From contig JARLHE010000008.1 of assembly GCA_031292385.1 (NCBI GenBank), forward strand, positions 1-64,000: a DNA stretch of 64,000 nt. The letters are read 5' to 3'. The notes below the pieces were generated by a model, which saw only the letters and a list, made by a program, of their open reading frames with translations, was not told the DNA's origin and made no database searches. The DNA comes from Oligoflexia bacterium. GTDB taxonomy: Bacteria; Bdellovibrionota; UBA1018. Made by a program: the position numbers and the translations under genes. Each line of letters begins with the position of its first letter. Position 1 is the stretch's first letter. Below, piece by piece: positions 52,367 through 62,316 of the stretch.

Positions 52367-53714
52367 GTGGAAAATAGTCGGTTGGAACACGGACTCCGCG
52401 CCGGACGATCTTCTCCGTCATGATCGAAGTTTCCATAAGCCAGTGAGAAACGAAATAGCTTAGCGAGCAGGCTCCCAGGAGCGGGATAATGCCAAGCGGC
52501 TGCTGAGTGGTTTCCAAAGCAAACACGATCGATGCGAACAACGCTCGCGAGCACCCGGCGAACACCGCGGCCATCCCGATCAAAGCCATGACGTGTACAT
52601 CGATGGAGAGCGCGGGAAACGCGGCTTTAAGCACGGCCCCGAACGCAAAGCCGACTAAGCTCCCAATCGTGAGAAGCGGAGCCAGAGTTCCGCCCGAGGT
52701 GCCACTGGATAGCGCGACGGACCAGGAACAGAATTTCCAAAGGCACAACAGCAACGCAGCCGCCACGGTGAGATTTGCGTTCAGGCCATCGGCGATATTC
52801 GAATAGCCGACGCCCAAGCTGCGCGGTTCGATCAAACCGATGATGCCCACCCCCATTCCTCCCAAAACCGGCCACCACATCCAGTGGACCGGCAAGCGTT
52901 CGAACAAGTCTTCGATAAAATAGACGCTCTTGGTGATGAATACGGACAGCAGACCGAAGATGGCACCGGAGGCAAGATAGACGGGAAGCTGGCTCGGCGT
53001 GACCACTGTAAAGGCCGAGAGATCGAAAAAGGGAGCCTTCGTCCATAGAGTCGATCGTATGACCGCGGCCACGACCGCGCTCAACGCGACCGGAATGAAG
53101 GATTGGGCGCGAAACTCAAAAAGAAGGAGCTCGATCGCCAACAGCACCGCGGCCAATGGCGTGCCGAAGATCGCCGTCATGCCGCCCGCGGCTCCGCAGG
53201 CCAGAAGAATTTTTCTCTCAAATTCTGAAAAAGGGAAAATCTGGCCCAAGCTCGAGCCCAGCGCCCCTCCCGTCGCGATGATCGGACCCTCGGCGCCGAA
53301 CGGCCCTCCCGATCCGATGGCGATCGCCGACGAAATCGGCTTAAGAAAAATCAGCCGCATGGGAATCCTGCTTTCGTTTAGCAAAATTTTCTCCATGGCT
53401 TCGGGGATTCCATGACCCCGAATTCCGGCCGAACCGTATTTAGCCATGAAGCCCACGATTAATCCTCCCAGCATCGGAACGAGGATCGAAAAGATTCCCA
53501 AATGGTGAGGGTCCGGTTGAACGGGCTCCAATGAAAAGCGCTGGAAATAAAAGAGCTGAGTAAAGAAGCCGATGCTGGATAGCAGAAAAACGGCAATGGG
53601 GTACGAGATAGCTCCTATTGCAAGAGACAAAATACACAGTCTTACTTGATGAGCGCGACGTAACCTGACGCGATCATCGTGATCACCCGAAAGCGACGAT
53701 TCGATTTTTTGCAT
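52329..53714 (-). CDS. ClC-family chloride channel or chloride/proton antiporter
   Basis: 461 residues with ten or more membrane helices. Ion-pathway motifs are GHGIPEAME (the GxGIPE block, about residues 98-106), GSGGPFGAEGPI (about 135-146) with the gating glutamate, and SSGTSGGTLAPLL near 340. No CBS domains follow the membrane part. The gating Glu is conserved, and the proton Glu of antiporters is not certain. It may help acid resistance or ion balance. It stands alone between convergent and co-directional genes. Confidence 0.92.
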   Translation of the reverse strand: MQKIESSLSGDHDDRVRLRRAHQVRLCILSLAIGAISYPIAVFLLSSIGFFTQLFYFQRFSLEPVQPDPHHLGIFSILVPMLGGLIVGFMAKYGSAGIRGHGIPEAMEKILLNESRIPMRLIFLKPISSAIAIGSGGPFGAEGPIIATGGALGSSLGQIFPFSEFERKILLACGAAGGMTAIFGTPLAAVLLAIELLLFEFRAQSFIPVALSAVVAAVIRSTLWTKAPFFDLSAFTVVTPSQLPVYLASGAIFGLLSVFITKSVYFIEDLFERLPVHWMWWPVLGGMGVGIIGLIEPRSLGVGYSNIADGLNANLTVAAALLLCLWKFCSWSVALSSGTSGGTLAPLLTIGSLVGFAFGAVLKAAFPALSIDVHVMALIGMAAVFAGCSRALFASIVFALETTQQPLGIIPLLGACSLSYFVSHWLMETSIMTEKIVRRGVRVPTDYFPLKSGAAMCTMRE

Positions 53715-53801
53715 TATCTCAGTAACTATTCTGACTCGCGTCGCCTTACAAGGCCGGGTGCATCGAAACGGTGCGTCATCTCAAGTGCCAAGGTGAGGAT
53801 T

Positions 53802-54545
53802 TCAGGCCTTTTGCTTTTTCTCGCCGCCCTCGACTGATCTCAATTGCGGGCCGACAGCTTTCCCCTGCTCATACCAAGAACGGGTGATTTCCGAAGCAAC
53901 GCCCTGGCCGCCCAGCCCAAAGGCGAGTCCAGAGGCCAACGCAAGTGAGGCCACCAAGCCGGTGAAGAGAATATTGATGAGATTCGTCGCGATTCCGAGC
54001 TGATTGACGGCCGCGATGACCGCGAAGCCCACGATCGCGTAGCGCGAGATCAGGGAAAATGCCTTGGGTCTCGCGACCCCCATTTTTAAAGTCGATGATT
54101 CGACGAGATCTCCGACAAAGCGCGCGGCCATTGCGCCGATGACGAGAATGGCCAACGCCACGACGAGATTCGGAATGAACAGGACGATGCTGTTAATAAT
54201 CGCCGTAACCTGGGCCATTTGAAGGATATTCGCAGCGGCTTGGATGAAGATCAAGAACACGAACCACTTGGCCATCGTCGCGATGATGCCGGATAAACTT
54301 GCTTTAACTCCGGTCCTCGTTTGCGGCAGATAGTCGGCGACCTGTGACTTTGCCACGGCATGTTCAAACTTAGTCGCGACCAGAACATTTCTGACCAGTC
54401 GCGCGACGAACTTGGCAATCAGCCACCCGACGACCAAAACCACGATCCCGCCCAAAAGCGCGGGCATGAAATTCATAAAACTCGTAAAGCTGGAGGTGAG
54501 CCCCGCCCACAGCGATTGCGTCGTATTCGTAATCTGAACCGGCAT
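53802..54545 (-). CDS. TM-helix repeat protein, MscS-related
   Basis: 247 residues. Three to five hydrophobic helices, with two copies of the TM_helix repeat: LLGGIVVLVVGWLIAKFVAR (about 30-50) and FIPNLVVALAILVIGAMAAR (about 124-143). The end has SGLAFGLGGQGVASEITRSW, as in MscS-type pore helices, but the usual beta domain is missing. It is probably a small channel-like membrane protein. It lies 47 bases after the NodT gene and may be the last gene of that operon. Confidence 0.85.
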   Translation of the reverse strand: MPVQITNTTQSLWAGLTSSFTSFMNFMPALLGGIVVLVVGWLIAKFVARLVRNVLVATKFEHAVAKSQVADYLPQTRTGVKASLSGIIATMAKWFVFLIFIQAAANILQMAQVTAIINSIVLFIPNLVVALAILVIGAMAARFVGDLVESSTLKMGVARPKAFSLISRYAIVGFAVIAAVNQLGIATNLINILFTGLVASLALASGLAFGLGGQGVASEITRSWYEQGKAVGPQLRSVEGGEKKQKA

Positions 54546-54592
54546 ATAATCTCCCTATTTTATTTAATGGAAATTGCAGTTCACATGCCACC

Positions 54593-56077
54593 TCAAGGCG
54601 CCTGTTTGCCGACCTGCTGGATATCGCCGCTCGGCAGATTCCACCAACCACCGCCCAACGCGATAAAGAGCGCGACCGTGTCCTGAAGTCTCTGCGCCGA
54701 TCCTTGAAGAAAGCCGATTTTCGCCTGGAAGTATTGGGTATCCGCCGTGAGAAGCTGCAGATACCCGGCGGTACCCGCCTTATAATTCGCTTGAACGAGC
54801 GCAAGCGCCTCCTCGGCCGACTCAAGCACATCCGACTGCGCCCGGACGAGCTCGGCATCGTGCTCGAGCGCGCGAAGCGCATCGGCTACCTGCTGAAATC
54901 CGGCAAGAACCGTCTGACGGTAATTGGCCAGCGCGGCCTGAAACCCCTCGACCGCGGCCTGCTTCTGCGCGCTCAATGTCCCGCCGCGAAACAATGGCGC
55001 CGTGATATCCGCGCCGAAACTCCAAAAACTGCTGCCGGTACTGAACAGGCTACCGGCGGAGGTATTCGCGATTCCGGCATTCGCTCCCAGCGTGAAGCTC
55101 GGGAAAAGCGCGGCCGTCGCCACGCCCACTTGGGCGCACGCCGCATGCAGCTGCGCTTCACTTTGGAGAATATCGGGGCGTTGTCGGACCAGCTCGGATG
55201 GAAGCGTTTTGGGAAGGCTTTCCGGAAGCTTGATATCGGAGAACGCTATTTGAGGCGATGTCCATTGCACGGGCGTTTCACCCGATAAAACGGCAAGCAG
55301 ATGCTCGGTCTGATTGAACTTCAAAGCAAGAGGCGGGAGCGTGGCCTCAGTCGCGGCAAGTTGGCTCTTCAGACTGAGCAAAACCGACTCAGCGGCGGTT
55401 CCTCCGCTCACGTTCGCTTGCGTGAGTGCTACCTGTTCCTTTTCGGCTCGCACCACCTCCTGGGTCGCTTCGATCTCCGCTTGATATGCCGCTCGCGCGA
55501 TCACGGCGTTCATGGCGTTTCCCGTCAGCGTCAGATAGGTCGCGAGCACGGTGTAGCGTTGATAATCCGCTTGCGCCTGCAATCCTTCCACGGCACGGCG
55601 GTTGCCGCCGAAAAGATCGAGCGCGTAACTGACGGATCCGGAAAGGGTGAGAAGATTGAAAATGCTGGGCGGCACGTTGACGCCGACCGAGATCGGGTTC
55701 GACCTTTCTCTGCTTGCGCCGAAGGCCGCATTCACCTGGGGATAAAACACGCCTTCTCCGGCGAAGACGCTCTGCTGGCTTTGGCGCAGACTCGCAAGCG
55801 CGGCTTGCAAGGCGGAATTCCTTTTCAATACGCTCGCGACGACCGGATCGAGTTTGGAGGGATGAAAAAGCCTCCACCAATTCTCGGGAACTTTCGCGCC
55901 CACCTCGAAACTTTGAACGGTGCCCGCGCCGCTTTGGGTCTTCGAGGGCTCGTCACCATGGGTGTACTGCGTTTCCTTGGGCGGTTCCGGCCTGACAAAG
56001 TCTGGCCCCACCGTGCAGCCCTGAAGGACGGCACCGCAATAAATGAAAAAAAGAGCGAGAATCCGAATATTTTTCAT
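54593..56077 (-). CDS. NodT-family outer-membrane efflux lipoprotein
   Basis: 494 residues. The signal peptide ends in a lipobox LQGC (about residues 18-21), so the mature protein begins with a lipidated Cys followed by TVGPDFVRPEPP, the typical NodT start. Two OEP repeats follow with the tunnel helices, including LVRQRPDILQSEAQLHAACA and, near the end, YKAGTAGYLQLLTADTQYFQ. It is the outer-membrane channel of the DevBCA-like system encoded upstream. Its ATG overlaps the adaptor stop as ATGA. Confidence 0.93.
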   Translation of the reverse strand: MKNIRILALFFIYCGAVLQGCTVGPDFVRPEPPKETQYTHGDEPSKTQSGAGTVQSFEVGAKVPENWWRLFHPSKLDPVVASVLKRNSALQAALASLRQSQQSVFAGEGVFYPQVNAAFGASRERSNPISVGVNVPPSIFNLLTLSGSVSYALDLFGGNRRAVEGLQAQADYQRYTVLATYLTLTGNAMNAVIARAAYQAEIEATQEVVRAEKEQVALTQANVSGGTAAESVLLSLKSQLAATEATLPPLALKFNQTEHLLAVLSGETPVQWTSPQIAFSDIKLPESLPKTLPSELVRQRPDILQSEAQLHAACAQVGVATAALFPSFTLGANAGIANTSAGSLFSTGSSFWSFGADITAPLFRGGTLSAQKQAAVEGFQAALANYRQTVLAGFQQVADALRALEHDAELVRAQSDVLESAEEALALVQANYKAGTAGYLQLLTADTQYFQAKIGFLQGSAQRLQDTVALFIALGGGWWNLPSGDIQQVGKQAP

Positions 56078-57246
56078 TTCTTCACGCGGCCCCCATGAGC
56101 CTCGCCAGGGGCTTGGCCGGGGAGTTGCGCAAGCTGCTTTTCACCAAGATACACATCCACGAGCTGGCCAGGATAGATGTTCACGTCCTTGGGCTTCGCG
56201 AACTTGAAAATGAGCGGCAGGACCCGGACATCCACTCTTTCTTGGCGTTGATCCGAAAGCTCGATCTTGGGCGATACGTAAGGCTGCACCCGAACGTACT
56301 CGAGAGGAACCTTGATATCGGTGCCCCGAATGAACATTTGCCCGTTCATTTGGGTAGGGTCTGGCAGCCGGTGCACCAAAATTTCATCGACGTAAGTTCT
56401 CACTTGAAGGTATTCAGCCGAGCCGCCCATTACGATAATGGGATTGAATCCTTCGGTATAGGTTCCATAAACTCCTTGCGAAGATACATAGCTTCCGACC
56501 GCGGTTTTGATCGAAAGGATCACGCCGTCGCTGGGCGCTTTAAGCACGTATTTGGCGAGCAAGGCGCTTGCCGATTCGTATTGCTTCGTAAGCGCGTTGT
56601 ACTGCCTTTCCTGATTGCGGATATCGTAAATCCAAGCGCCTGCTTTAGTCAGCTCGTATTGCCGCTCGGCCACTTCCAGATTTCTCTGGGCGACTTTCCG
56701 CGCGTTGATCGCGTTATCCAGATCGTTCTTGCTGACTGACTTGGGGTCAATGCGATAGGAATCCTTCACTTTTCTCAATTGATCGTGGACATTTCGCAAG
56801 CTCGCCCGGGCGGCGTCGACCTGCGCGATGGAAACTTCGAGCGTCTCCTTCCTGGGCTCCGCCTTGAGTTCTTCCAGTACGGCCAGCGCCGCATCCGCCT
56901 GGGATTTCAACTGCTCGGCGGTTGCCCGTTGCACGGAATCATCCAGCTGCAGAAGAGGCGAGCCCGCGCGAACGGGCTGCCCCTCGGCAACGAGGATCTT
57001 CGTGACCGTCCCCCCCACTTCCGGATAGATATTGATATTTTCACCGTTGGTTTGGAAACTTTCGACGATGCCGTTCGCGTAAATTCCGCGAGCATAGGGG
57101 TTGGGCGCGGGATTGAAGACCGGCGGCTCCGCGGGCTTTTCCAAACTATAATAATAGGCCGCGGCAATGCCGGCAATTACTCCAATACCCGCCAATACGA
57201 AGAGAGGCTTATGGATGAGGGCTATTTTTCCCGATTCATTCGACAT
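56074..57246 (-). CDS. HlyD/DevB-type periplasmic adaptor
   Basis: 390 residues. A membrane anchor at about 14-32 (LFVLAGIGVIAGIAAAYYYS). The lipoyl half (GGTVTKILVAEGQPVRAGSP), a long helical hairpin with ALAVLEELKAEPRKETLEVS, and the second lipoyl half (LKAPSDGVILSIKTAVGSYV) are clear. A C-terminal barrel ends with NIYPGQLVDVYLG. It links the ABC permease to the NodT channel. It overlaps the ATPase end by 11 bases. Confidence 0.92.
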   Translation of the reverse strand: MSNESGKIALIHKPLFVLAGIGVIAGIAAAYYYSLEKPAEPPVFNPAPNPYARGIYANGIVESFQTNGENINIYPEVGGTVTKILVAEGQPVRAGSPLLQLDDSVQRATAEQLKSQADAALAVLEELKAEPRKETLEVSIAQVDAARASLRNVHDQLRKVKDSYRIDPKSVSKNDLDNAINARKVAQRNLEVAERQYELTKAGAWIYDIRNQERQYNALTKQYESASALLAKYVLKAPSDGVILSIKTAVGSYVSSQGVYGTYTEGFNPIIVMGGSAEYLQVRTYVDEILVHRLPDPTQMNGQMFIRGTDIKVPLEYVRVQPYVSPKIELSDQRQERVDVRVLPLIFKFAKPKDVNIYPGQLVDVYLGEKQLAQLPGQAPGEAHGGRVKK

Positions 57247-57940
57247 GATCGCCCACCTCGAGCGTTCCCACCATCCGACCGTCTTCCATTTTCAGGATCC
57301 GGTCGGCAAACTCGAAAATACGGGAATCGTGCGTCACGACGACGATGCACCGATGGTCGTTGAGGATGTTCGTCTTGATGAATTTCAAAATCTGTCTTCC
57401 CGTCTCTCCATCCAACGAAGCCGTGGGTTCGTCAAAAATAAGAATCTCCGGACCGCCGACAATGGCCCGCGCGATCGCGACCCGCTGCTGCTCACCGCCG
57501 CTGAGCTTCACCGGCTGAAGCCCGGCGCGGTTTTTGAGTCCCACGATATCGAGGTACTTGAGCGCCTCGTCCAACGAATGGTTCCAGTCACGTTTCTTCA
57601 AAAAAAGAGGGATGGCGACGTTCTCGACCGTCGTCAGCCGTGGAAAAAGATGATAATCCTGAAAAACGAAGCCGATCTTGTTCAGCCTGAAATCGGCGAT
57701 CGCGTCTTTCCCGAGCTTCCAGATGTCGATTCCGTCGACTTCGACAGTTCCGTTATTCGGCTTGAGAATTCCGGAAATCATACTGAGAAACGTCGTCTTT
57801 CCGCTCCCGCTCGGCCCTACGATGTAAACCAGCTCGCCGAAATTAGCGTCGAAACTGGCGCTCTTGACGGCCTGAGTCCTTGCCTCGCCCTCGCCAAACC
57901 ATTTATCCAGCTTGTCGGCATGGATCGCGACAGTCGCCAT
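57236..57940 (-). CDS. ABC transporter ATP-binding protein (DevA/MacB-like)
   Basis: 234 residues. Walker A is GPSGSGKTT, the Q-loop lies in FVFQDYHL, the signature is LSGGEQQRVAIARAI and Walker B is ILIFDEPTASLD. The closest types are LolD, MacB and DevA ATPases, which power FtsX-like permeases by mechanotransmission. The FtsX-like permease gene at 57947 is its partner, six bases upstream in the operon. Confidence 0.94.
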   Translation of the reverse strand: MATVAIHADKLDKWFGEGEARTQAVKSASFDANFGELVYIVGPSGSGKTTFLSMISGILKPNNGTVEVDGIDIWKLGKDAIADFRLNKIGFVFQDYHLFPRLTTVENVAIPLFLKKRDWNHSLDEALKYLDIVGLKNRAGLQPVKLSGGEQQRVAIARAIVGGPEILIFDEPTASLDGETGRQILKFIKTNILNDHRCIVVVTHDSRIFEFADRILKMEDGRMVGTLEVGDHVE

Positions 57941-57946
57941 TTTCCG

Positions 57947-59083
57947 TCACCCGCGGAAGATATCAAAAGGCTCGATCTTGAGAACCTTTCTGACCCCGAC
58001 ATAACTGGAGATACCGGCAATGATCACGACCATGACAAAGGCCATCAAGAGATTGAAATAGGTCACCTTGGACGAATAGTCCGGAACCGCCGTCTTGGCC
58101 GCGGTGATCATTCCGACACAGAGCCCGACGCCCAACCCATAGCCCGTCAGCGCCGTAAAACTCGCCTGGAACAGGATCATGTAAACCAGCTCGGATCCTT
58201 TGGCGCCGATCGCCTTGAGGGCGCCGAATTTCTCGAGATTCTCCAAGATGAACGTGTAAAAAGTCTGGCCTGAAATCGAGAGCCCCACGATGAAGCTGAT
58301 AACCGTCATGAGGAGCATGTTCGTCCCAAGCCCGGTCTGATATTTGTAAAAAGTCGAAATGTGGTCGATAAACTGGTCTTTCGTGAGCGCGACGTAACCT
58401 AAAGCCTTTACTTGCCGCTGAATTTCAGGAATATCGGCCGCGCTCTTCGGTTCCACGAGCACATAGGAAATAGTGAACCGAGGCGAAGGGACGTACTGAA
58501 TCGCCCGATTGTAAGTCGTGTAGAGCGTCGGGATGCCGAAGAGCCCGCTGCTGGCGACCTGGGCGATTCCCACGATCACTCCCTTGTGGTCGTTCAGCTC
58601 GAACTCCGTGCCCATTTTTGGATTTTCCATTTTCGGAAATTCCACGTCCTTGACGACAATGAAGCCGTTTTCCGCGAAAATATCGTCGATTTTGCCTTCC
58701 AGAAGCTGAGGCCTTCCATAGAGGCTCGTATCGTCCAGTCCGATCACGGTGACCGGTTGAAAGGTGCCGTCCCTCAGCTTTACCAACGCCGCCCCATAAT
58801 AGAGGGGGACGGCGTATTTGACGCCGTTCATGCTCCGAACCGCGTCTAAGACGTAATCGGGCATGCCAATACTGTTGGCAACCGTGGTCACGGCCGGATC
58901 CATGACCCAAACCTTGGCGCCGACATTCGTCACGGTGGAAGATGACTTATCGAGCACGCCCGCGAAAAGCGAGGTCATCTGGATCATCAGAAAGACCGCG
59001 AAGGTGATCCCGATCAACAATGCGATGAATTTCGCACGGTCGTTGACCAGCAACTTGTAGGCGAGCTTCAAAATCCCCTGCAT
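57947..59083 (-). CDS. FtsX-like ABC permease (DevC-like)
   Basis: 378 residues. One membrane helix at about 17-39, a large periplasmic domain (about 40-260), then three helices near residues 265-375 with the coupling GALKAIGAKGSELVYMI and VGVRKVLKIEPFDIFRG, as in MacB/FtsX-type permeases. DevC-like proteins export glycolipids or envelope components in heterocyst-forming cyanobacteria. It starts the second tripartite unit. The gap of 68 bases to the ABC-2 gene upstream contains nothing recognisable. Confidence 0.9.
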   Translation of the reverse strand: MQGILKLAYKLLVNDRAKFIALLIGITFAVFLMIQMTSLFAGVLDKSSSTVTNVGAKVWVMDPAVTTVANSIGMPDYVLDAVRSMNGVKYAVPLYYGAALVKLRDGTFQPVTVIGLDDTSLYGRPQLLEGKIDDIFAENGFIVVKDVEFPKMENPKMGTEFELNDHKGVIVGIAQVASSGLFGIPTLYTTYNRAIQYVPSPRFTISYVLVEPKSAADIPEIQRQVKALGYVALTKDQFIDHISTFYKYQTGLGTNMLLMTVISFIVGLSISGQTFYTFILENLEKFGALKAIGAKGSELVYMILFQASFTALTGYGLGVGLCVGMITAAKTAVPDYSSKVTYFNLLMAFVMVVIIAGISSYVGVRKVLKIEPFDIFRG

Positions 59084-59151
59084 TGACGTGAATTCCCCGA
59101 CGCTTAAGCGCTATGCGCCGCCGGACATATTCAGCATCTATGCCAGCGCTT

Positions 59152-60258
59152 TTACTGAAGCGTCGTGTGGAACCGCCGGAAGCTGAAAATCGTAGCGACC
59201 AAAGCGGTGATCGCCAGGAAAGAGACGTGCGTCACCACAAACTGCAGATCCCCTCCTTTCAGCATGATGTTTCTCAAAAGCGCCAGATAGTGAAAAAGCG
59301 GATCGATATAGGCAATGAATTTAACCGACTGAGGCATGTTTTCGATCGGGAACAAAAGGCCTGAAAACATGATCGCGGGAAACATGAACAAAAAGCTCGC
59401 GAGGTTGGCCTGCTGCTGGTTGCGACAGATCGTCGAGATCAGGGTCCCTATCGCGACGCAGGTGCAAACAAAGAAGAAAGCCGATACCGTCAGCAACAGA
59501 AACGACCCCCGCATGGGCACGCCGAAAACGAAAACCGCGACCGCCAAGGTCAGGGGCAGATTGCACATCCCCAGGATCACGTAGGGAATCGTCTTTCCAT
59601 AAATCACCTCGGCCGGCGTAACAGGCGCCGAAATCAGCATCTCGAAAGTTCCCATCTCCTTCTCGCGCGTGATCGCGGTCATGCAAAGCATCATCGTCGT
59701 CATCACCATGAGCATGCACATCACGCCAGGAACCATGAAAATCGAGGTATCGAGCGAAGGATTGTAAAGCACGCGCAAGTCGAACTGAATGGGCGGGGCG
59801 GGCGCTTGCAGATGGAGATCATCCATGACCGTCTGCCGAACGATGGCCATGAGATAGTTTTCAACCGCCTGAGCCTGGGTGACATTGGTCGAATCGATCA
59901 ACAGCTGAAGCGGGGCGTCGCTTCGGCCCAACCCCCGCGTGAATCCCCCAGGAGGAGGAACAAGCACCGCGTCGGCGTCGCCTGCCTGAATCATCTTGAA
60001 GGGGTCGGTTTCGCCGCTCCTGGCCGGCACGAACCACTTGCCGTTGATGCTCCGCTCGTAAATATCGCGAAGCACGTAGTCCTTCGAGTCGAATAGCGCC
60101 GCGAGACGGATGTTTTTCACTTCATTGGAAAGCGCGACTCCGAAGAGCGTCATCTGGATGATCGGAGTGAGGAAAAGAAGGATGCGCATCCGCGGATCGC
60201 GCAAGGTCTGTATGAGCTCCTTTTTGATGAATCCCCGCAAAGTCTGGTTCAGGATCAT
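59152..60258 (-). CDS. ABC-2 type permease (YbhR-like), second of a pair
   Basis: 368 residues. An N-terminal helix (about 25-43, ILLFLTPIIQMTLFGVALS), a periplasmic part with residues about 45-170, then five helices. The motif TAITREKEMGTFEMLISAPV is the typical ABC-2 coupling element. With the next gene it probably forms a heterodimeric channel, as YbhS and YbhR do. The ATG overlaps the stop of the first permease as ATGA. Confidence 0.92.
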   Translation of the reverse strand: MILNQTLRGFIKKELIQTLRDPRMRILLFLTPIIQMTLFGVALSNEVKNIRLAALFDSKDYVLRDIYERSINGKWFVPARSGETDPFKMIQAGDADAVLVPPPGGFTRGLGRSDAPLQLLIDSTNVTQAQAVENYLMAIVRQTVMDDLHLQAPAPPIQFDLRVLYNPSLDTSIFMVPGVMCMLMVMTTMMLCMTAITREKEMGTFEMLISAPVTPAEVIYGKTIPYVILGMCNLPLTLAVAVFVFGVPMRGSFLLLTVSAFFFVCTCVAIGTLISTICRNQQQANLASFLFMFPAIMFSGLLFPIENMPQSVKFIAYIDPLFHYLALLRNIMLKGGDLQFVVTHVSFLAITALVATIFSFRRFHTTLQ

Positions 60259-61376
60259 GGCTCTAGGTCCCGTTTGAATTTACGGCTGGCGAGCCGGATC
60301 ATCCCGAAACTGAGTGCAGTCAACGCGGCGAATGAAACAAAAAGCTGCGGCAGCGTCGAGCCCTTGAGAAAGGTATCGCGGCTGATCTGCATGAACCAGC
60401 GGGCCGGAAGAATCATAGTAAAATAACGAAAAAAAACCGGCATGCTCGCGATCGGAAAAATGAAACCCGACAGCAAATTAGACGGCAATAAGCCCGATAT
60501 CATAGCCATCTGCATGGCGACCTGCTGATTGCGCGCGATGACGGAGATCAAAAGTCCCTGAGCAAGATACGCGACGACGAAAATGCAGCTTCCCACTCCG
60601 AAAACCGCGAGATTTCCCACGAACGGGACCCCGAAGACGATCCGCGCGAGCAAATAAATCATCGCGACCGCGAAAAGCCCCAAGACGGCGTATGGAGCGA
60701 GTTTTCCAACGATGATCTCGAGCGGCTGCACCGGGGTCGAAAGCAGGAGCTCCATGGAACCGTTTTCCCACTCGCGCGCGACGGTCAAGGCGGTGAGCGT
60801 GATCAGCAAAATAGCCATGACGACGACCACCAGCCCCGGAATGACAAACCAACTGCTGTTCAGCTCCGGATTGAAAAGAAAGCGGCTTCGAAGCTCATAC
60901 GGAGCCGGCGGATCGAAATCCGCGATGCGCTTATTGGCGAGATTCTGGATCGTGCCCACGTAAGAGCCCACGGACGAGACGGTGGAATTGTCGGCTCCGT
61001 CGACCAGGATCTGCACCTGTGCCGATCGACCGGCGAACAAATCCCTTTCGAACCGGGGCGGGATGATGAGCGCCGCCTTGGCACGCTGCCCCTGCACATC
61101 TCTCACGGTATCCGCGGGAGATCCTGAGCCATGAAGCAGGAAATAATGGGAGCTTCCGAAGCTGTCCAAGAGCTCGCGCGAGGACCGGCTTTGATCGGAG
61201 TCGCTGACGGCAAGCCCGATGTTTTTCATATTGAAGTCAATCGACACCCCGTACACCAAAACCATGAAAACGGGAAAAATAAGCGCCAGAACGAGCGTAA
61301 AGGGATCGCGCATGATGTGAAAAACCTCTTTGCGCGCGATCGCCGCAGCACGCTCCCAAACAAATCCTCCTTTCAT
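60255..61376 (-). CDS. ABC-2 type permease (YbhS-like), first of a pair
   Basis: 373 residues. Architecture as in its partner: a first helix near 27-46 (FTLVLALIFPVFMVLVYGVS), a periplasmic loop and five C-terminal helices. The coupling element reads LTVAREWENGSMELLLSTPV, and the end RLASRKFKRDLEP is basic. The two permeases are related to each other in sequence and length and probably arose by duplication. The start lies 7 bases after the ATPase stop. Confidence 0.92.
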   Translation of the reverse strand: MKGGFVWERAAAIARKEVFHIMRDPFTLVLALIFPVFMVLVYGVSIDFNMKNIGLAVSDSDQSRSSRELLDSFGSSHYFLLHGSGSPADTVRDVQGQRAKAALIIPPRFERDLFAGRSAQVQILVDGADNSTVSSVGSYVGTIQNLANKRIADFDPPAPYELRSRFLFNPELNSSWFVIPGLVVVVMAILLITLTALTVAREWENGSMELLLSTPVQPLEIIVGKLAPYAVLGLFAVAMIYLLARIVFGVPFVGNLAVFGVGSCIFVVAYLAQGLLISVIARNQQVAMQMAMISGLLPSNLLSGFIFPIASMPVFFRYFTMILPARWFMQISRDTFLKGSTLPQLFVSFAALTALSFGMIRLASRKFKRDLEP

Positions 61377-61383
61377 TCGGCTC

Positions 61384-62316
61384 TCACTTGGATTGACCCT
61401 CGATCGATTGAATAAATACGTCCTCGAGCGTCGGATCGATCCGGTGGATATTGAAAGATTCCTCGAACCGGCCCTTCACGCGCTCCCATTCCGCGTGATC
61501 CCGGATCGATGCGTGAAAACGCAAACCGTAAGGCTCGAAAAAAATAAAGGCCGGCTCCTTTTTGAGCTCAGCCAGCTCCTCGAACCTGATCTCGCCTTTT
61601 GGATCGAACTCGAACATCGGCATCGGAAACGTCGATCGCTTCAGATTCGCCGGAGTGTCGAGCGCGATCAGCTTTCCTGTGCGCATCAGGGCGATTCGCC
61701 CGCACTGTTCAGCCTCATCCATGTAATGGGTGGTCACGAAGACGGTCTTGCCCTGGTCGGCGATCTTCCGGATCAATGCCCAGAAACGGGCGCGCGCGGC
61801 GGGGGTCACTCCGGCCGTCGGCTCGTCGAGAAAAACAATATCGGGATCATGAAGGAGAGAAGACGCCAGCGACACATGCTGCTTAACGCCTCCCGGAAGA
61901 TCCGACACTTTTGATTGAATGGGACGATCAAACGAAATCAGGTCGAATAGTTCTTTTCGGCGCGAATGGTAAAGCTTCGGGTCCATCTTCCTCAAGCTGG
62001 CGGTGAAATCGAGATTCTCTTCGACCGTGAGATCGTTGTAGAGAGTGAATCTCTGGGACATATATCCGACCTTGGATTTGATGAGATGCTCTCCCTGGTC
62101 GAAACCTACTCCCGCGACCCGCACTTCGCCCGCGGTCGGCTCGAGAAGACCGCAGAGAACGCGGATGGTGGTGGTTTTTCCGGCGCCGTTGGCCCCTAAG
62201 AAGCCGAAAACCTCGCCCGCACTCACCGAAAACGTGACATCGTCGACCGCCTTGAAATCGCCAAACTGAACGGTCAGACCTTTTACCTCGACGGCGAGGG
62301 CGGCGTTGTCGTTCAT
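61384..62316 (-). CDS. ABC transporter ATP-binding protein, second half-ATPase (YbhF-like)
   Basis: 310 residues. Walker A is GANGAGKTT, the signature is degenerate (LPGGVKQHVSLASSL), and Walker B is IVFLDEPTAGVTP; FVTTHYMDEAEQC follows. After the ATPase fold (about 1-240) a C-terminal extension of some 70 residues includes IRFEELAELKKEPAFIFFEP. In E. coli YbhF two ATPase domains are fused, but here they are separate adjacent genes. It probably pairs with the ATPase at 62313. ATGA overlap with it. Confidence 0.92.
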   Translation of the reverse strand: MNDNAALAVEVKGLTVQFGDFKAVDDVTFSVSAGEVFGFLGANGAGKTTTIRVLCGLLEPTAGEVRVAGVGFDQGEHLIKSKVGYMSQRFTLYNDLTVEENLDFTASLRKMDPKLYHSRRKELFDLISFDRPIQSKVSDLPGGVKQHVSLASSLLHDPDIVFLDEPTAGVTPAARARFWALIRKIADQGKTVFVTTHYMDEAEQCGRIALMRTGKLIALDTPANLKRSTFPMPMFEFDPKGEIRFEELAELKKEPAFIFFEPYGLRFHASIRDHAEWERVKGRFEESFNIHRIDPTLEDVFIQSIEGQSK